From Algivirga pacifica (GTDB taxonomy: Bacteria > Bacteroidota > Bacteroidia > Cytophagales > Flammeovirgaceae), in contig NZ_BAABJX010000009.1 of the NCBI RefSeq assembly GCF_039543525.1, forward strand, positions 1 through 64,000: 64,000 bases of DNA, read 5' to 3'. How positions within the stretch are numbered: position 1 is the first letter of the stretch; the number at the start of each line of letters is the position of its first letter. The position numbers were made by a program, and so were the translations under genes. Below, in pieces: positions 52,030-60,244 of this stretch. The notes under the pieces were generated by a model. The model did not search any database, was not told where the DNA came from, and worked only from the letters and a program-made list of their open reading frames with translations.

Positions 52030-53157
52030 ATGAAATTCACTGCATCGACATCCACCATTCTAAAGCAGATTTCTGCCTTGAACGGGGTGATTTCAAGCAA
52101 CCCAACCATTCCAATTCTTGAGAACTTCCTTTTTGAGATCAATGCGGGTATTCTGAAAATTACCGCTTCAGATTTGCAGACCTCTGTGATCTCGGAGATT
52201 AGTGTGGAAGCAGATAGCGACGGTAGTATTGCTATTCCTGCAAAAATGTTGGCAGATACGCTGAAAAACCTTCCAGAGCAGCCTGTGACATTTAATGTCG
52301 ATATGGAGACTTATGGCGTGGAAATCAGCTCGGATAATGGACGTTACCGTTTGGCAGGTGAAAATGCAGCAGACTTCCCTGCAGTGCCTCAACTGGATAG
52401 AGTGGATACGCTAGAGGTTTCTTCCAGTGTATTGGCGGATGCTATTGGTTACACGCTGTTTGCAGCTAGTAATGATGATATGAAACCAGCCATGAACGGG
52501 CTGTTTTTCGATGCCAATGGAGAGCATGCAAACTTTGTGACTTCGGATAGCCACCGTCTGATTCGTTATAGGAGAGAGGACCTTAAAGTGGAAATGGAAG
52601 CTTCTATTATTATCCATAAGAAAGCGGTTTCTCTATTGAAAAATATCATTCCTTCTGAGGAAACAGAAGTGATGATGGAGTTCAACGAGCAAAATGCCAT
52701 TTTCTCTTTCAATAACTTGAAATTGATCTGTCGTTTGATCGATGAGCGTTTCCCTGATTATGAGAATGTTATTCCATTGAATAATAATAATTTGGTGACC
52801 TTGGATCGTCAGCAATTATTAGGTTGCTTGAAGCGTATTGTGATCTATGCAAACAAGACCACCAACCAGGTACGTTTCTCTATCAAGGAAAATGAGTTAA
52901 TCGTTTCAGCAGAAGATGTGGACTTCTCCAATGAAGCAAAAGAGAACTTGTACTGTGAGCATGAAGGAGAGGATTTAGAAATTGGCTTCAATGCGAAATT
53001 CTTGATTGAAATGCTGAATAACATCCATTCTGAAAAGGTAACCTTGAAGCTTTCTGAGCCAGGAATGGCAGGCTTGATTGTGCCTTCAGAGCAGTTAGAG
53101 GATGAAGATTTATTGATGCTGGTAATGCCAATTATGCTACATAATTTTAATTACTAG
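52030..53157 (+). CDS. dnaN: DNA polymerase III sliding clamp (beta subunit)
   Basis: Ring-shaped processivity clamp of the replicative polymerase. The 375-residue protein has the three-domain clamp layout: MKFTASTSTILKQIS start, GRYRLAGENAADFPAV (about 98-114), MKPAMNGLFFDANGEHANFVTSDSHRL (about 155-181 in segments), and the C-terminal MLVMPIMLHNFNY hydrophobic pocket that binds clamp-binding motifs. It is not beside dnaA, unlike the classical dnaA-dnaN order, so the origin is not here. It follows trpS and ends in a GGTAAAA heptamer array and a bidirectional terminator. Confidence 0.96.
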   Translation: MKFTASTSTILKQISALNGVISSNPTIPILENFLFEINAGILKITASDLQTSVISEISVEADSDGSIAIPAKMLADTLKNLPEQPVTFNVDMETYGVEISSDNGRYRLAGENAADFPAVPQLDRVDTLEVSSSVLADAIGYTLFAASNDDMKPAMNGLFFDANGEHANFVTSDSHRLIRYRREDLKVEMEASIIIHKKAVSLLKNIIPSEETEVMMEFNEQNAIFSFNNLKLICRLIDERFPDYENVIPLNNNNLVTLDRQQLLGCLKRIVIYANKTTNQVRFSIKENELIVSAEDVDFSNEAKENLYCEHEGEDLEIGFNAKFLIEMLNNIHSEKVTLKLSEPGMAGLIVPSEQLEDEDLLMLVMPIMLHNFNY

Positions 53158-53163
53158 GTAAGA

Positions 53164-53191
53164 GGTAAAAGGTAAAAGGTAAAAGGTAAAA
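53164..53191. repeat. 7-bp tandem array (GGTAAAA x4)
   Basis: Four perfect GGTAAAA units follow the dnaN stop within seven bases, with imperfect flanking copies. The sequence is unrelated to the CACTGCT arrays but the period (7 bp) and the place (directly after a stop) are the same. Confidence 0.75.
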
Positions 53192-53237
53192 AGTGAGGGT
53201 GTCCCTTGCGGTTGTCTGCCTTAGATTATATCAAAAA

Positions 53238-53269
53238 ATAAAGGACCACTTCATGAAGTGGTCCTTTAT
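53238..53269. terminator. Bidirectional terminator after dnaN
   Basis: A perfect 28-bp palindrome (AAAGGACCACTTCA and its complement, 53240-53267), bordered by ATAAA on the left and TATTTTTATT on the right. On the plus strand the T-run ends dnaN; on the minus strand TATTTTTTG provides a weaker run. Confidence 0.85.
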
Positions 53270-53305
53270 TTTTATTATCGTAGTGTTACGATTAATATAG
53301 ACAAT

Positions 53306-53373
53306 CTCAACAGCCCGAAGGACTACTCAACGGCACGTACTGCCACTCAACCAGCGGCGTAAGCCGCCTCAAC
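53306..53373. repeat. Mini-hairpin mosaic (CTCAAC family), right-half copy
   Basis: Four CTCAAC words frame AGCCC-GAA-GGACT, GGCAC-GTA-CTGCC and GCGGC-GTAA-GCCGC stems. It closely resembles positions 1-62. It ends two bases before the stop of the minus-strand acetyltransferase gene. Confidence 0.8.
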
Positions 53374-53375
53374 AA

Positions 53376-53828
53376 CTATGCAAGCCATTCGTACAAGTCA
53401 TAATGCTCCTTGGTCATTCCAATAGCTTCGTAGACTTTTTGAGCATTGAGGTTGGTCTTTTCTACATATAAACGAATTCCTCTTAAGTCAGGATCGTTTT
53501 GTACTCGTTCTTTCAAAAAGTCATACATTTGACGAAATACCCCTTGTCCTTTGTAAGGGTCTTTGACAAATAGGGAATGAATCCAAAGTACATTACCATT
53601 TCTCCAATCACTCCATTCATATAAGTTCAAGAGACAAGCAATCACTTCTCCTTGATATTCTGCGACCCAATAACATCCAATTTCAGGGTTATTAAGGATA
53701 TGTGCGACCCCTTGACGCACTGTTGGTAAGTCTAGTTTCAAGGACTCAGTTTCCCAAGCCATAGTAAGTTGAAAGTCGGCAATAGATGCTAGATCTTGTT
53801 GATTAGCTTGTCTAATCTGTATTTCCAT
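53376..53828 (-). CDS. GNAT-family N-acetyltransferase (second)
   Basis: A 150-residue GNAT acetyltransferase with IRQANQQDLASIADFQ start, the WVAEYQGEVIACLLNLYEWSDWRNG core and the acetyl-CoA loop VKDPYKGQGVFRQMYDFL (about 89-106). The motif B end reads RLYVEKTNLNAQKVYEAIGM. It overlaps the 3' end of the YihY gene by 17 bp, so it is translationally coupled to that membrane protein. Acceptor unknown; the tryptophan-rich centre (EWSDWRNGNVLWIHSLF) is conserved in a bacterial subgroup without described substrate. Confidence 0.87.
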   Translation of the reverse strand: MEIQIRQANQQDLASIADFQLTMAWETESLKLDLPTVRQGVAHILNNPEIGCYWVAEYQGEVIACLLNLYEWSDWRNGNVLWIHSLFVKDPYKGQGVFRQMYDFLKERVQNDPDLRGIRLYVEKTNLNAQKVYEAIGMTKEHYDLYEWLA

Positions 53829-54855
53829 GTTTTCTAAAAAATTTAACGATTTTACTTTGCTTGAACTTTTCTAGTCCAGAGGCTGGATGAATACCATTGC
53901 CAAATTTAGTGGCGTAGATATAGATAAATTCGGCTCCAAAATAGACAATTTGTGAAGAGTAGAAAACCCATGCCAGTAGGATGATAATAGAGTTGGCAGC
54001 TCCATAGGCATTGGCTACATCAGTGCTATTGATATACCAGGCGATCCCCTTTTGTCCCAAAATAAATAGTATGGCTGTCACAAAACTACCTACCCATAAG
54101 TCTCTCCAGCGAATGATTGCATTAGGAAGGTATTTGAAAAGCATCGCGAAAAGAACCGTGAAAAGAATATAAGGTAATATACTGTTCAGAAGCTCATAGA
54201 TAAATGGGATGTTAATGCCGAAGTAGTTTTCGATAATTCCCTTGACAGCCAAAAAAGTCGTTTCCACTATTGTTACAGAAATAAAAGCCAGTCCTAGAAA
54301 TGCTAAAGTAGTAAAAGAGATAATTCGGTCGATTAATAGTTGACCAATTCCTCCTTTTTTGTCGTCATCAACTTTCCAAAAGGTATTGATGGAGGTTTGC
54401 AGCGTATAAAATACAATAGAAGCACTAAAGGCCAGAGAGCCAATACTGATAAGGGCTTTTAATGTAGATTGATTGTCAGGGTTAGAAAGGTGATCAAGAA
54501 AGAAACTGAGCTGTTGAGCCATTTCTGGGCCGATCACTCTCCTGCTTTCCTCTAATAGCGTCGCCTTGGCTTGGGCATCCTCATAAAATAATCCAATCAT
54601 ACTAATGATAAAATAGAGGATTGGAGGGAGAGAAAATACCGTATAGTAAGAAATGGCAGCTCCTTGAATATAGGCCTTATCTTCTCCAAATGCTTTAAAA
54701 GCGGCTTTAGTTACTGAGAGTCCTTTGGAAAACACTCGGAGGATCATATAAATTTTATCTAGAATAAAATTATCTGTTTCTGAGTGAATTTGACTATGGA
54801 ATTGAATTTTCCACAAGCGCAAGTGGGCGATTATTTTTTGGATGATCTTTTCCAT
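53812..54855 (-). CDS. YihY/BrkB-family inner-membrane protein
   Basis: A 347-residue membrane protein of the YihY family. With ATG 54855 it starts MEKIIQKIIAHLRLWK. The family signature GAAISYYTVFSLPPILYFIIS (first helices, about 65-85) and the later AYGAANSIIILLAWVFYSSQIVYFGAEFIYIYA motif (about 290-322) are both present, with four further helices between. The 59-residue upstream in-frame extension (55029) is not conserved in character and is rejected. Members are linked to envelope integrity or transport but lack an agreed function. The 17-bp overlap with the acetyltransferase gene implies a two-gene operon. Confidence 0.88.
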   Translation of the reverse strand: MEKIIQKIIAHLRLWKIQFHSQIHSETDNFILDKIYMILRVFSKGLSVTKAAFKAFGEDKAYIQGAAISYYTVFSLPPILYFIISMIGLFYEDAQAKATLLEESRRVIGPEMAQQLSFFLDHLSNPDNQSTLKALISIGSLAFSASIVFYTLQTSINTFWKVDDDKKGGIGQLLIDRIISFTTLAFLGLAFISVTIVETTFLAVKGIIENYFGINIPFIYELLNSILPYILFTVLFAMLFKYLPNAIIRWRDLWVGSFVTAILFILGQKGIAWYINSTDVANAYGAANSIIILLAWVFYSSQIVYFGAEFIYIYATKFGNGIHPASGLEKFKQSKIVKFFRKHGNTD

Positions 54856-55110
54856 AATACTATTGAAATGACCGAGATTTGGATACAAAGAATGAAATAG
54901 TTCGATAAAAATGGTTAAAATTCCCTTTTCAAACATTGTCAGTTGTAATTTTAAAGGAATACCTGTTGGTAATACCTCTTTTTTTGAGAGAGTCTCTGTA
55001 GCTTCTAATGCTGTAGAGCAAATATCCATACATTTTTTAGGAGGAATACAGATAAAAAATGCAGTAGCTGAATTTTGTAAATATTGAGCATAGTAAGCAA
55101 ATATAAAAAG

Positions 55111-56163
55111 ATGATGAGGAAAATATTTATTCTATTTTTTTTAACCATAGTAATCTCTCCACTTTTTGCACAAAACGATGTAAGTAATCAGGTTGCTGAA
55201 GGAGACTATCAGGGAGATTTAGACATTCATGGAAATCGAAAAGGAACAGGAACATATACCTGGAAAGACGGGACGGTGTATGAGGGTAAGTGGCAGGACA
55301 ACCTCATGCATGGAAGAGGGGTGTTACACTATGCAGATGGTAGTACTTATGAAGGGTATTTTGCCTATGGTAAGAAGCACGGGTATGGCGTTTTTACTTG
55401 GGCTGATGGCGATAAGTATACAGGTGGTTTCAAGGAAGGGAAGATGCATGGTAGAGGGGTGTTAGAACAGACAGATGGAAGTGTACACACGGGTATATGG
55501 AGAGAGGGGAAGAGCAATGGAGAAGGAGATCATGTTTATGCTGATGGCAGTAAGTATATTGGAGAGTGGAAGGATAATTTACGTCATGGTAAAGGAATCA
55601 TGTTATATGCTGATGGGCGTATAGAACAAGGGAAGTGGATGAATGGGGATTATTTGCCTTGTGATTGCTCCAAGGAGTCTTATGCTGTGATGGATGCATT
55701 CAAGGATGCCGATGCTGTTTTTGTTGGAAAGGTAATTTCTGTGGAAACAGCTGATGATGCTTCTTTTGATCAAGTCGGATTTGAAGTTCAATCCTATTGG
55801 AAAGGAGAATTATATCCAGGACGAAAAATCTATTTGTTTGCCGCTTACTCTTCTTGTGATTTTGTGTTCTTTGAAGGAGATGAATATTTTGTGTATGCAA
55901 AGAAACATGAGGTTTTTTCCAATTTATACTATGCTGATAAATGTGGCAGAACACGTAAAATGGGAGGGAAGTTTGATAGGGATGAAATTGCTTTTCTGAA
56001 AGAACAGGTAAATTGCCTTCCGGAAGATATGGAAAAAAGACCAACAGCTTATGATTTCTCTACTGATCCAGTTTGCGGTTGTGATGGGAATACCTATAAA
56101 AATGCCTATAAAGCAGCAAGGGCAGGGGTAGGTTCATGGCAGGCTGGAAAATGCAATGAATAA
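55111..56163 (+). CDS. MORN-repeat protein with NTR-like and Kazal-type C-terminus
   Basis: A 350-residue exported protein. It has a signal peptide (1-21, PLFAQ) and about seven MORN repeats (about 32-185, consensus YEGxWxxGxxHGxGxxxxxDGS). A cysteine-rich segment (about 190-310) follows: it starts CDCSKESYAVMDAFKDADAVFVGKV and resembles the netrin/TIMP NTR domain. Last is a Kazal-type fold (about 325-350: DPVCGCDGNTYKNAYKAARAGVG...GKC). NTR and Kazal parts in other organisms inhibit proteases, so the secreted product may protect surface proteins or act as a scaffold. ATG 55111 is chosen; 55114 is an alternative. No operon partners. Confidence 0.75.
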   Translation: MMRKIFILFFLTIVISPLFAQNDVSNQVAEGDYQGDLDIHGNRKGTGTYTWKDGTVYEGKWQDNLMHGRGVLHYADGSTYEGYFAYGKKHGYGVFTWADGDKYTGGFKEGKMHGRGVLEQTDGSVHTGIWREGKSNGEGDHVYADGSKYIGEWKDNLRHGKGIMLYADGRIEQGKWMNGDYLPCDCSKESYAVMDAFKDADAVFVGKVISVETADDASFDQVGFEVQSYWKGELYPGRKIYLFAAYSSCDFVFFEGDEYFVYAKKHEVFSNLYYADKCGRTRKMGGKFDRDEIAFLKEQVNCLPEDMEKRPTAYDFSTDPVCGCDGNTYKNAYKAARAGVGSWQAGKCNE

Positions 56164-56368
56164 TGATTTTATTTTACATTATAGGAGAATTTAAATAGGA
56201 CTATTGCGAGCTTTCATGGTGTTATGAGAAGAATTTATCAGCAGTCATTTTATAATTTCTGCTGTTTTTCTTTTCATGTTAATTTCATTTTTTATATTGG
56301 ATATAACATATTTGTGTTCATATTATCAAAATAATATTGAGTAGTCTTATTAAAAATCTCTTATTAAT

Positions 56369-57007
56369 ATGCTTACTTCAGAACTATCGGAAAATCAAAT
56401 TAGCAACTTGATCTCGACTTATGAATCTGAACTTAATGAGTTAAGATTCAAATTATTGAAGACAGAAGAAGCTATTGCTGAACTTCAACTGCTTCGTAAA
56501 CAACAACGAATGACTGTGGTAAATGAACCTGTAGCGAAAAGTGCTGCTCCAGTGGAAGTACCCTCTACAGTGACTCCTACTTCTTCCTCAGTTTCATCGA
56601 AGCCTGTAGAAGAGGAGGAGGTCGCTTCATCAGATTCGGATGAACAACATGATCCTTTTAACTTATCAGAAGAGTTCTTAAAACAATTGGGACACTCTGA
56701 GGAAGATGGCTACCGTTTGTCAGAATGGGATTATCTATTGCTGAAAACGTTGAAAGATGAGAATCGTCTTTTATTGAATCATGATTTTATTGATGCTGCC
56801 AGAGAGTATACGGAGAGCAAAGGTAAGAAAATGACAGAAGAGCAGTTAAAAGGAAAGGTAGTAAGGAGCTTGAATAAACTAGTGAATAAGCGAGAATATA
56901 TCCTGAAACACAATTATAAAGGGAAAGGGTATTGCTATGGCTTGTCGATTTGGTTTTTCAAGAAAAGTGGTAAACTAAAGAAAGAGTGGAAGCCCAAAGA
57001 GGCGTAA
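56369..57007 (+). CDS. Unknown protein with coiled coil and C-terminal helical domain
   Basis: A 212-residue protein I do not recognise. Residues 1-50 form a predicted coiled coil (ISTYESELNELRFKLLKTEEAIAELQLL). A Ser/Thr/Val-rich and acidic linker (about 55-105) follows. A compact domain (about 112-212) with the block EWDYLLLKTLKDENRLLLN, the helix QLKGKVVRSLNKLVNK and the aromatic strand GKGYCYGLSIWFFKKSGKLK looks like a winged-helix fold. No signal peptide. It could be a small DNA- or RNA-binding factor. A clear terminator closes the gene and the DEAD-box helicase follows after 250 bp of leader. Confidence 0.6.
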   Translation: MLTSELSENQISNLISTYESELNELRFKLLKTEEAIAELQLLRKQQRMTVVNEPVAKSAAPVEVPSTVTPTSSSVSSKPVEEEEVASSDSDEQHDPFNLSEEFLKQLGHSEEDGYRLSEWDYLLLKTLKDENRLLLNHDFIDAAREYTESKGKKMTEEQLKGKVVRSLNKLVNKREYILKHNYKGKGYCYGLSIWFFKKSGKLKKEWKPKEA

Positions 57008-57037
57008 AGCTTATTTTAAGAAGTATGTATCAAAAGA

Positions 57038-57073
57038 AACCTATAACTACGTATAGTGGTTGTAGGTTTTTTT
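57038..57073 (+). terminator. Rho-independent terminator after the coiled-coil gene
   Basis: AACCTATAACTAC pairs with GTGGTTGTAGGTT around GTATA, followed by TTTTT. It begins 31 bp past the stop. The remainder of the 57008-57322 gap is the helicase promoter and leader. Confidence 0.85.
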
Positions 57074-57144
57074 GTTTTATTGCACAATAAGTAAAATACC
57101 CTACCTTCTTTTTCAAGAACATTTGTGAATAAATATAAAGACCT

Positions 57145-57175
57145 ATTGTGTTTCCATACTTTTCGGTTACTTTTG
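57145..57175 (+). promoter_or_regulatory. Bacteroidota-type promoter for the DEAD-box helicase
   Basis: TATTG (57144-57148) stands 19 nt before TACTTTTG (57168-57175), a full TAnnTTTG. Transcription would begin near 57182, leaving a leader of about 140 nt before ATG 57323, long for this window and consistent with cold-shock-type control, although no cold box was recognised. Confidence 0.5.
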
Positions 57176-57322
57176 CATTCTTTGAAGAATTGATTGTGCT
57201 ATAACCTGTAGCGCATTCTTCATTTTACGTTCAATGCTGCCTGTGTCAAGTAATAGGGTGGGGCAGATTGAATTCATACAATTGGTAATAGATTAACAGA
57301 TGGTTAATCAAAAAAGGAAAAT

Positions 57323-58996
57323 ATGAGTTTTAGAAATTTAGGTCTTCACGACGAAATTGTACAGGCAGTAGAATCTATGGGTTACGAGAACCCAACACCT
57401 ATTCAAGAACAAGCAATTACCCAAATACTATCCGACGAACCTCAAGACTTGATTGGTCTTGCACAAACTGGTACTGGTAAAACAGCAGCATTTGGTTTAC
57501 CATTACTTCACCTAATTGATACTTCTAATCCTAAAACACAAGGATTGGTCGTATGTCCTACACGTGAGTTGGCATCTCAGATTTCTAATGAGCTAACACA
57601 GTACGCTCAATTTATGAAAAATCTTAAGATTGCAGTGGTTTATGGTGGTACAAGTATCGACCAGCAAATCCGTGCAGTCAAGAGAGGTGCGCATATCATT
57701 GTAGCGACTCCAGGTAGATTGATCGATATGATCAACCGTAAGGCAGTGAAGTTGGAAAATGTTGAGGTAGTTGTATTGGATGAGGCTGATGAGATGTTCA
57801 ATATGGGATTCCAGGAGGATATCGATAATATCCTAAGCTACACTCCGGAAACTAAAAACACATGGTTGTTCTCGGCAACAATGTCTAAGGAGGTAGAGAA
57901 GGTAGCCCATAAATATATGGACACTCCAGTAGAAATTGCTGTTTCAAGAAGAAACGAAAGTGCTAGAAACATTGAGCACCACTATTATGTAGTGGACCGC
58001 CATAATAAATATCCAGCCCTTAAAAGGGTAATTGATTTCTATCCTGGTATTTTTGGTGTGATCTTCTGTCGTACACGTAAGGAGACACAAGAGATTGCAG
58101 AGAGCCTTACTCGTGACGGCTACAATGCAGAGGCAATTCACGGTGATCTTTCGCAGGTGCAAAGAGAGCAAGTGATGAAGAAATTCAGAGAGAGAAGTCT
58201 ACAGTTGTTAGTAGCGACTGATGTTGCTGCAAGGGGTATTGACGTGAGTGATGTAACACACGTAATCAACTACAACTTGCCAGACGACTTGGAAAGCTAC
58301 ACACACCGAAGTGGTCGTACGGCTCGTGCGGGTAAATCAGGTACTTCTATTATCTTGACAGTGCCAAGAGAGGTATACCGTGTCAAAGACTTGGGTCGCT
58401 TTATCAAGAAGGATATTATCTTGAAGAAAGTCCCTACAGGAATGGATGTGTGTCAGAATCAGATGACAGCTCTTGTAGGTCGTGTAAAAGAGGTAGAGGT
58501 AAGCGAAGAAGAAATCGGAAAATTCCTTCCAGAAGCATACGAAGCACTTCAGGAGTTGACGAAAGAAGATTTGATTCAACGTTTTGTTTCTGTAGAATTC
58601 AATAGATTCTTGGATTACTATCGTGGAGCGGCAGATATCAATGCTCGTGAGCGTAGAAATGATTCAAGAGACAGAAACAATAGAAGTGGTGATCGCAGAA
58701 AAGGAGCTGGTAAAGAGCGTTTTGGATTGAAAACCGCTCAAGAACGTTTCTTTATGAACCTGGGTGAGATTGATGACCTGAACAAAGGTGCCTTGGTGCG
58801 TATGATCTGTGATCGTACAGGAATCAACTCGGCTAACTTGGGAAGTATCGACCTGAAGAGAGAGTATACATTCTTCGATGTAGAGAAGAAAGTGGCAGGA
58901 AAGATCCTTACACAACTTCACGGTACTAATTACAAAGGAAGAAAAGTAAAAGTAGAAGTAGCGCAGAAGAAGAGAGGGGGTAGAAGACACCAATAG
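57323..58996 (+). CDS. DEAD-box ATP-dependent RNA helicase with DbpA-type RNA-binding domain
   Basis: A 557-residue helicase of the CsdA/DeaD group, acting on ribosomal and mRNA structure, often at low temperature. Q-motif NPTPIQEQAI (23-32), motif I AQTGTGKT (47-54), motif II Asp153-Glu-Ala-Asp156, motif III SAT (about 184) and motif VI HRSGRTARAG (about 327-336). A Arg/Asp-rich linker (RERRNDSRDRNNRSGDRRK, about 439-457) precedes a DbpA-like RNA-binding domain (about 475-550, RFFMNLGEIDDLNKGALVRMI). The organisation matches CsdA with its C-terminal RNA-binding domain. Its own promoter with a long leader precedes it. Confidence 0.94.
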   Translation: MSFRNLGLHDEIVQAVESMGYENPTPIQEQAITQILSDEPQDLIGLAQTGTGKTAAFGLPLLHLIDTSNPKTQGLVVCPTRELASQISNELTQYAQFMKNLKIAVVYGGTSIDQQIRAVKRGAHIIVATPGRLIDMINRKAVKLENVEVVVLDEADEMFNMGFQEDIDNILSYTPETKNTWLFSATMSKEVEKVAHKYMDTPVEIAVSRRNESARNIEHHYYVVDRHNKYPALKRVIDFYPGIFGVIFCRTRKETQEIAESLTRDGYNAEAIHGDLSQVQREQVMKKFRERSLQLLVATDVAARGIDVSDVTHVINYNLPDDLESYTHRSGRTARAGKSGTSIILTVPREVYRVKDLGRFIKKDIILKKVPTGMDVCQNQMTALVGRVKEVEVSEEEIGKFLPEAYEALQELTKEDLIQRFVSVEFNRFLDYYRGAADINARERRNDSRDRNNRSGDRRKGAGKERFGLKTAQERFFMNLGEIDDLNKGALVRMICDRTGINSANLGSIDLKREYTFFDVEKKVAGKILTQLHGTNYKGRKVKVEVAQKKRGGRRHQ

Positions 58997-59034
58997 GTGA
59001 CAGTTTCGTACTATCTTGAAAGCGAAAAATAGAT

Positions 59035-59097
59035 AAGGTAAAGATTGAGGAAAGGAGGGTAATGACTCTCCATTCTTTAATCCTTACCTTTTTTTTG
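59035..59097 (+). terminator. Terminator of the helicase gene, overlapping desaturase 3' end
   Basis: AAGGTAAAGATT pairs with AATCCTTACCTT (59079-59090) and is followed by TTTTTT. The right arm overlaps the last codons of the minus-strand desaturase gene (stop 59077). Confidence 0.8.
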
Positions 59098-60057
59098 TCC
59101 TTGTGCTGCAGCCTTGATAATGGACCAATACCCATGACTTAATATGCCTTTTTCATAGAAGCCCTTTTTGAGGAGTAGTTGATGCATATGGGGAAGGTTA
59201 TATGATGGTACAGCCATAAGCATATGATGTTCTGCATGATAATTTACGTGATAGGGGGCAAATAAGATTTTTTCAATCGTATTGGCTTTAGTGGTACGTG
59301 TATTTTGAAAAGGATCTGTACAGTCCTTTACTAGTGAATGCTCGGCGATCGAACGCACTCGCAAAGAGAATTGAAAAGTGGTGAGGTAAGCAATAATCCA
59401 TAGTAGGTATAAAAAAGGATTGCCGATTAGATATAAGATGGAAAAGAGAAGTAGGTTCACGAATAGAGGTCCCGATAAATGATACATAAATCGTTGTCCA
59501 AAGGTGATTATATTCTTAGGGGGAGAGGAGTGTCTCTCTATTTTTCCACCTAAATTGTATTGCAAATACCCTAAATGCATTAGGGTGAGTCCAAAAAATG
59601 CTTTTATCCCCGTGATACCACTCAAGTCTCTCCCAAACTTTCTCATCATGCTCTTGCTGGAAGTGGGGTACCCTCTGGTTAGAAGCAGGTCGGGATCTTC
59701 CGGAAGACCTGTGTGAACATGATGTCGATAGTGATATTCCCGATAACTGTGCATATTATGCCAAATAGGATAAGCTCCCAACCATTGCCCTATAAGGTCA
59801 TTCCATTTTTTATTGTTGAAAACAGCTCTATGACCAGCGTCGTGCATTAAAATCGCACAAGCCAATTGTTTTCCTCCTAGTATGAATAAGGAGATGATGA
59901 TTGTAATAGGATTTGGGAAAAAATGAACTAGAGCGAAAGCAAAAGTAATCCACAACCAATGTAGTACGATTTCATAACTTGCCTTCCAGTTATTTTTCTT
60001 TAGTAAAGATTTACGGTCTTCTTTGCTAAGGTATAGGTGTGCGGGAGTGGTTTGCAT
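59077..60057 (-). CDS. Fatty acid desaturase, membrane di-iron family
   Basis: A 326-residue inner-membrane desaturase. The three histidine boxes are HDAGH (72-76), HYRHH (109-113) and HAEHH in NYHAEHHMLM (about 277-281), ligands for the di-iron centre. Hydrophobic helices flank them (about 30-66 and 180-220). The order fits acyl-lipid or carotenoid-related (CrtR/DesA-like) desaturases; substrate class cannot be decided, though the IPP isomerase elsewhere in the window does not bear on it. The last codons and the helicase terminator share sequence, so the two genes converge very tightly. Confidence 0.88.
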   Translation of the reverse strand: MQTTPAHLYLSKEDRKSLLKKNNWKASYEIVLHWLWITFAFALVHFFPNPITIIISLFILGGKQLACAILMHDAGHRAVFNNKKWNDLIGQWLGAYPIWHNMHSYREYHYRHHVHTGLPEDPDLLLTRGYPTSSKSMMRKFGRDLSGITGIKAFFGLTLMHLGYLQYNLGGKIERHSSPPKNIITFGQRFMYHLSGPLFVNLLLFSILYLIGNPFLYLLWIIAYLTTFQFSLRVRSIAEHSLVKDCTDPFQNTRTTKANTIEKILFAPYHVNYHAEHHMLMAVPSYNLPHMHQLLLKKGFYEKGILSHGYWSIIKAAAQGQKKGKD

Positions 60058-60142
60058 ATCGTTAGGGTTTTGAGATGGTTCTAATAATATAACAATTTAA
60101 AATAGAAATATCCCCACCCTGCGACTGTAGCGAATAGATATG

Positions 60143-60177
60143 AAAAAACCCGCTAGCTGATAGGCATAACGGGTTTT
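60143..60177 (-). terminator. Terminator after the M42 peptidase gene
   Basis: AAAACCCG pairs with CGGGTTTT around 17 nt; on the minus strand the stem is followed by TTTTTT. It lies 68 bp past the peptidase stop. Confidence 0.8.
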
Positions 60178-60220
60178 AGAACATGTTTTGTACCAAAAGG
60201 TGTGGTTCCAAACATGTTCT
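60178..60220. repeat. Miniature member of the AGAGCTTGTTTGGAA palindrome family (candidate)
   Basis: AGAACATGTTT (60178-60188) is inverted as AAACATGTTCT (60210-60220). The right end TTCCAAACATGTTCT (60206-60220) matches 13 of 15 bases of the right terminus of elements A and B. Total length 43 bp, so the inner arms would be missing. Confidence 0.45.
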
Positions 60221-60244
60221 TAATACTAAAAGTATTACGATATT

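Noticed and set aside
51016..53157. Replication origin near dnaN
   Set aside because: dnaA is absent and no cluster of DnaA boxes was noticed between trpS and dnaN.
54856..55029. Long N-terminus of the YihY protein
   Set aside because: The additional 58 residues have no membrane or family character, and ATG 54855 matches the usual family start.
60178..60220. Second terminator for the M42 peptidase
   Set aside because: The stem lacks a T-run and lies before the stronger terminator at 60143-60177; its ends match the palindrome family better.
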